NCBI GenBank assembly: GCA_031279305.1
Contig: JAITIS010000011.1
Location: forward strand, 1-7,367
DNA: 7,367 nucleotides
Reading direction: 5' to 3'
Origin: Candidatus Margulisiibacteriota bacterium
GTDB taxonomy: Bacteria > Margulisbacteria > Termititenacia > Termititenacales > Termititenacaceae
The notes under the pieces are model-generated. The model was not told the origin of the DNA. It did no database searches and saw nothing but the letters and a program-made list of their open reading frames with translations. The position numbers and the translations under genes were made by a program. Below, one piece after another: positions 7,054 through 7,367 of this stretch (its first letter is position 1; each line of letters opens with the position of its first letter).

Positions 7054-7152
7054 CGCGCTCTACCAGCTGTGTCGAACTTAACGAGGGCTGAAAGCCCGAA
7101 GTTAAGAGAGACCAACAAGGCCGCATATGCGGCCGCCGTTAACTAAGCCCGC
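7054..7152 (-). pseudogene. 5'-half fragment of tRNA-Gly interrupted in the D-arm
   Basis: On the minus strand, GCGGGCTTAG (7152-7143) matches the first ten bases of the intact tRNA-Gly. After a 73-base interruption, CAGCTGGTAGAGCGCG (7069-7054) matches the tRNA D-loop, D-stem and start of the anticodon stem at 15 of 16 positions. Compared with the intact gene, the two bases CT between these blocks are replaced by the palindromic element. Similarity stops at the anticodon stem, so the anticodon, T-arm and 3' acceptor are missing. It cannot make a tRNA. Confidence 0.75.
7070..7142 (-). repeat. Structured palindromic element, copy 2
   Basis: On the minus strand this copy begins two bases after the tRNA 5' fragment. 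P1 has outer stem AAC (7140-7138) with GTT (7116-7114) and an inner perfect 16-base palindrome GGCCGCATATGCGGCC (7119-7134). The linker GGTCTCT follows (7113-7107). P2 has stem CTTAAC (plus 7101-7106) with GTTAAG (plus 7077-7082) and an inner stem GGGCT with AGCCC (7085-7089, 7093-7097). The copy ends TTCGAC (7076-7071) and one A before the tRNA D-arm resumes. Relative to copy 1, both stems show C:G replaced by A:T. Confidence 0.8.
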
Positions 7153-7167
7153 AAAAAACAGGCTAGA

Positions 7168-7196
7168 AGTATATCAAGCGCGTTATTTTATGACAA
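7168..7196 (-). promoter_or_regulatory. Sigma70-type promoter of the tRNA-Gly locus
   Basis: Minus-strand TTGTCA (7196-7191) and TATACT (7173-7168) are separated by exactly 17 bases, each matching the consensus at five of six positions. Transcription would start near 7161, about ten bases before the broken tRNA 5' fragment, and run through the palindromic copy 2 to the intact tRNA-Gly. The -35 box lies within 8 bases of the end of efp. Confidence 0.75.
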
Positions 7197-7203
7197 GCCG
7201 GGG

Positions 7204-7367
7204 TTACTTTACGCGCTCGACGTACTCGTGCGTGCGAGTATCTATTTTGATCTTGTCGCCAATGTTGCAGAAACTGGGCACATCGATCTCCAAACCGGAG
7301 TCTTCCATCTGGGCTTTTTTCAACACCTTGCCGCTGGTGTCGCCGCGCACGACGTTTTCCGTATAGC
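7204..7367 (-). CDS. efp: Elongation factor P, C-terminal 53 residues (5' part outside window)
   Basis: EF-P binds between the P and E sites of the ribosome and relieves stalling at consecutive prolines. On the minus strand the frame is open from the window edge to TAA at 7206-7204. The visible residues correspond to the C-terminal OB-fold (domain III): VVRGDTSGKVLKKAQMEDSG, then LEIDVPSFCNIGDKIKIDTR, ending EYVERVK. The GDT...G...KKA...SG pattern, VP-F-IGD-IK-DTR and the terminal YVERVK are hallmarks of the family. The modified-lysine domain I is outside the window, so the type of activating modification cannot be judged. The tRNA-Gly promoter begins immediately after the stop; no efp terminator hairpin is visible between them. 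Confidence 0.95.
   Translation of the reverse strand, partial: YTENVVRGDTSGKVLKKAQMEDSGLEIDVPSFCNIGDKIKIDTRTHEYVERVK

Noticed and set aside
6679..7146. Plus-strand open frames running through the tRNA region (for example 6679-6930 and 6934-7146)
   Set aside because: They translate tRNA-Gly, tRNA fragments and hairpin repeats read backwards, and have no RBS or recognisable protein features.
6788..7152. CRISPR array
   Set aside because: Only two diverged, inverted copies are present, with no regular direct repeats and spacers and no cas genes.
7127..7366. Plus-strand open frame at the right edge
   Set aside because: It is antisense to the clear C-terminus of elongation factor P on the minus strand.

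Overview
The window comes from a bacterium with an outer membrane: it encodes a three-part RND efflux pump with its outer-membrane channel, plus a second predicted lipoprotein. Base composition is near half G+C by eye, and the protein genes show no obvious shift in composition. I cannot name the lineage from this sequence.

Layout. Positions 1-4865, plus strand, hold a tight efflux operon: the C-terminal part of a TolC-like outer-membrane factor (cut by the window start), a lipoprotein periplasmic adaptor, and a full-length RND inner-membrane transporter. The gaps are 12 and 2 bases, so the three are probably co-transcribed and would form one proton-driven export complex spanning both membranes. 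The operon promoter lies outside the window.

From 4854 rightwards everything is on the minus strand. Read in the transcribed direction (right to left) there is the 3' end of efp (elongation factor P), a tRNA-Gly(GCC) locus, a class I SAM-dependent methyltransferase gene, and a predicted lipoprotein with a BNR/Asp-box beta-propeller. The lipoprotein gene converges on the efflux operon and overlaps it by 12 bases.

The stretch 6738-7203 contains no protein gene but is the most unusual part. It holds one intact, CCA-encoding tRNA-Gly(GCC), flanked on both sides by broken pieces of the same tRNA. Each piece abuts a copy of a 63-73 base palindromic element. The two copies are in opposite orientation. 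They share the same two-hairpin architecture, identical spacer motifs (GGTCTC before the second hairpin, TTCGAC after it), and compensatory C:G to A:T changes in both stems. A good sigma70-type promoter lies upstream of the broken 5' tRNA piece rather than directly upstream of the intact gene. This suggests a structured repeat family that targets or propagates with tRNA genes, possibly similar in behaviour to the palindromic elements known in Rickettsia. That comparison is inference.
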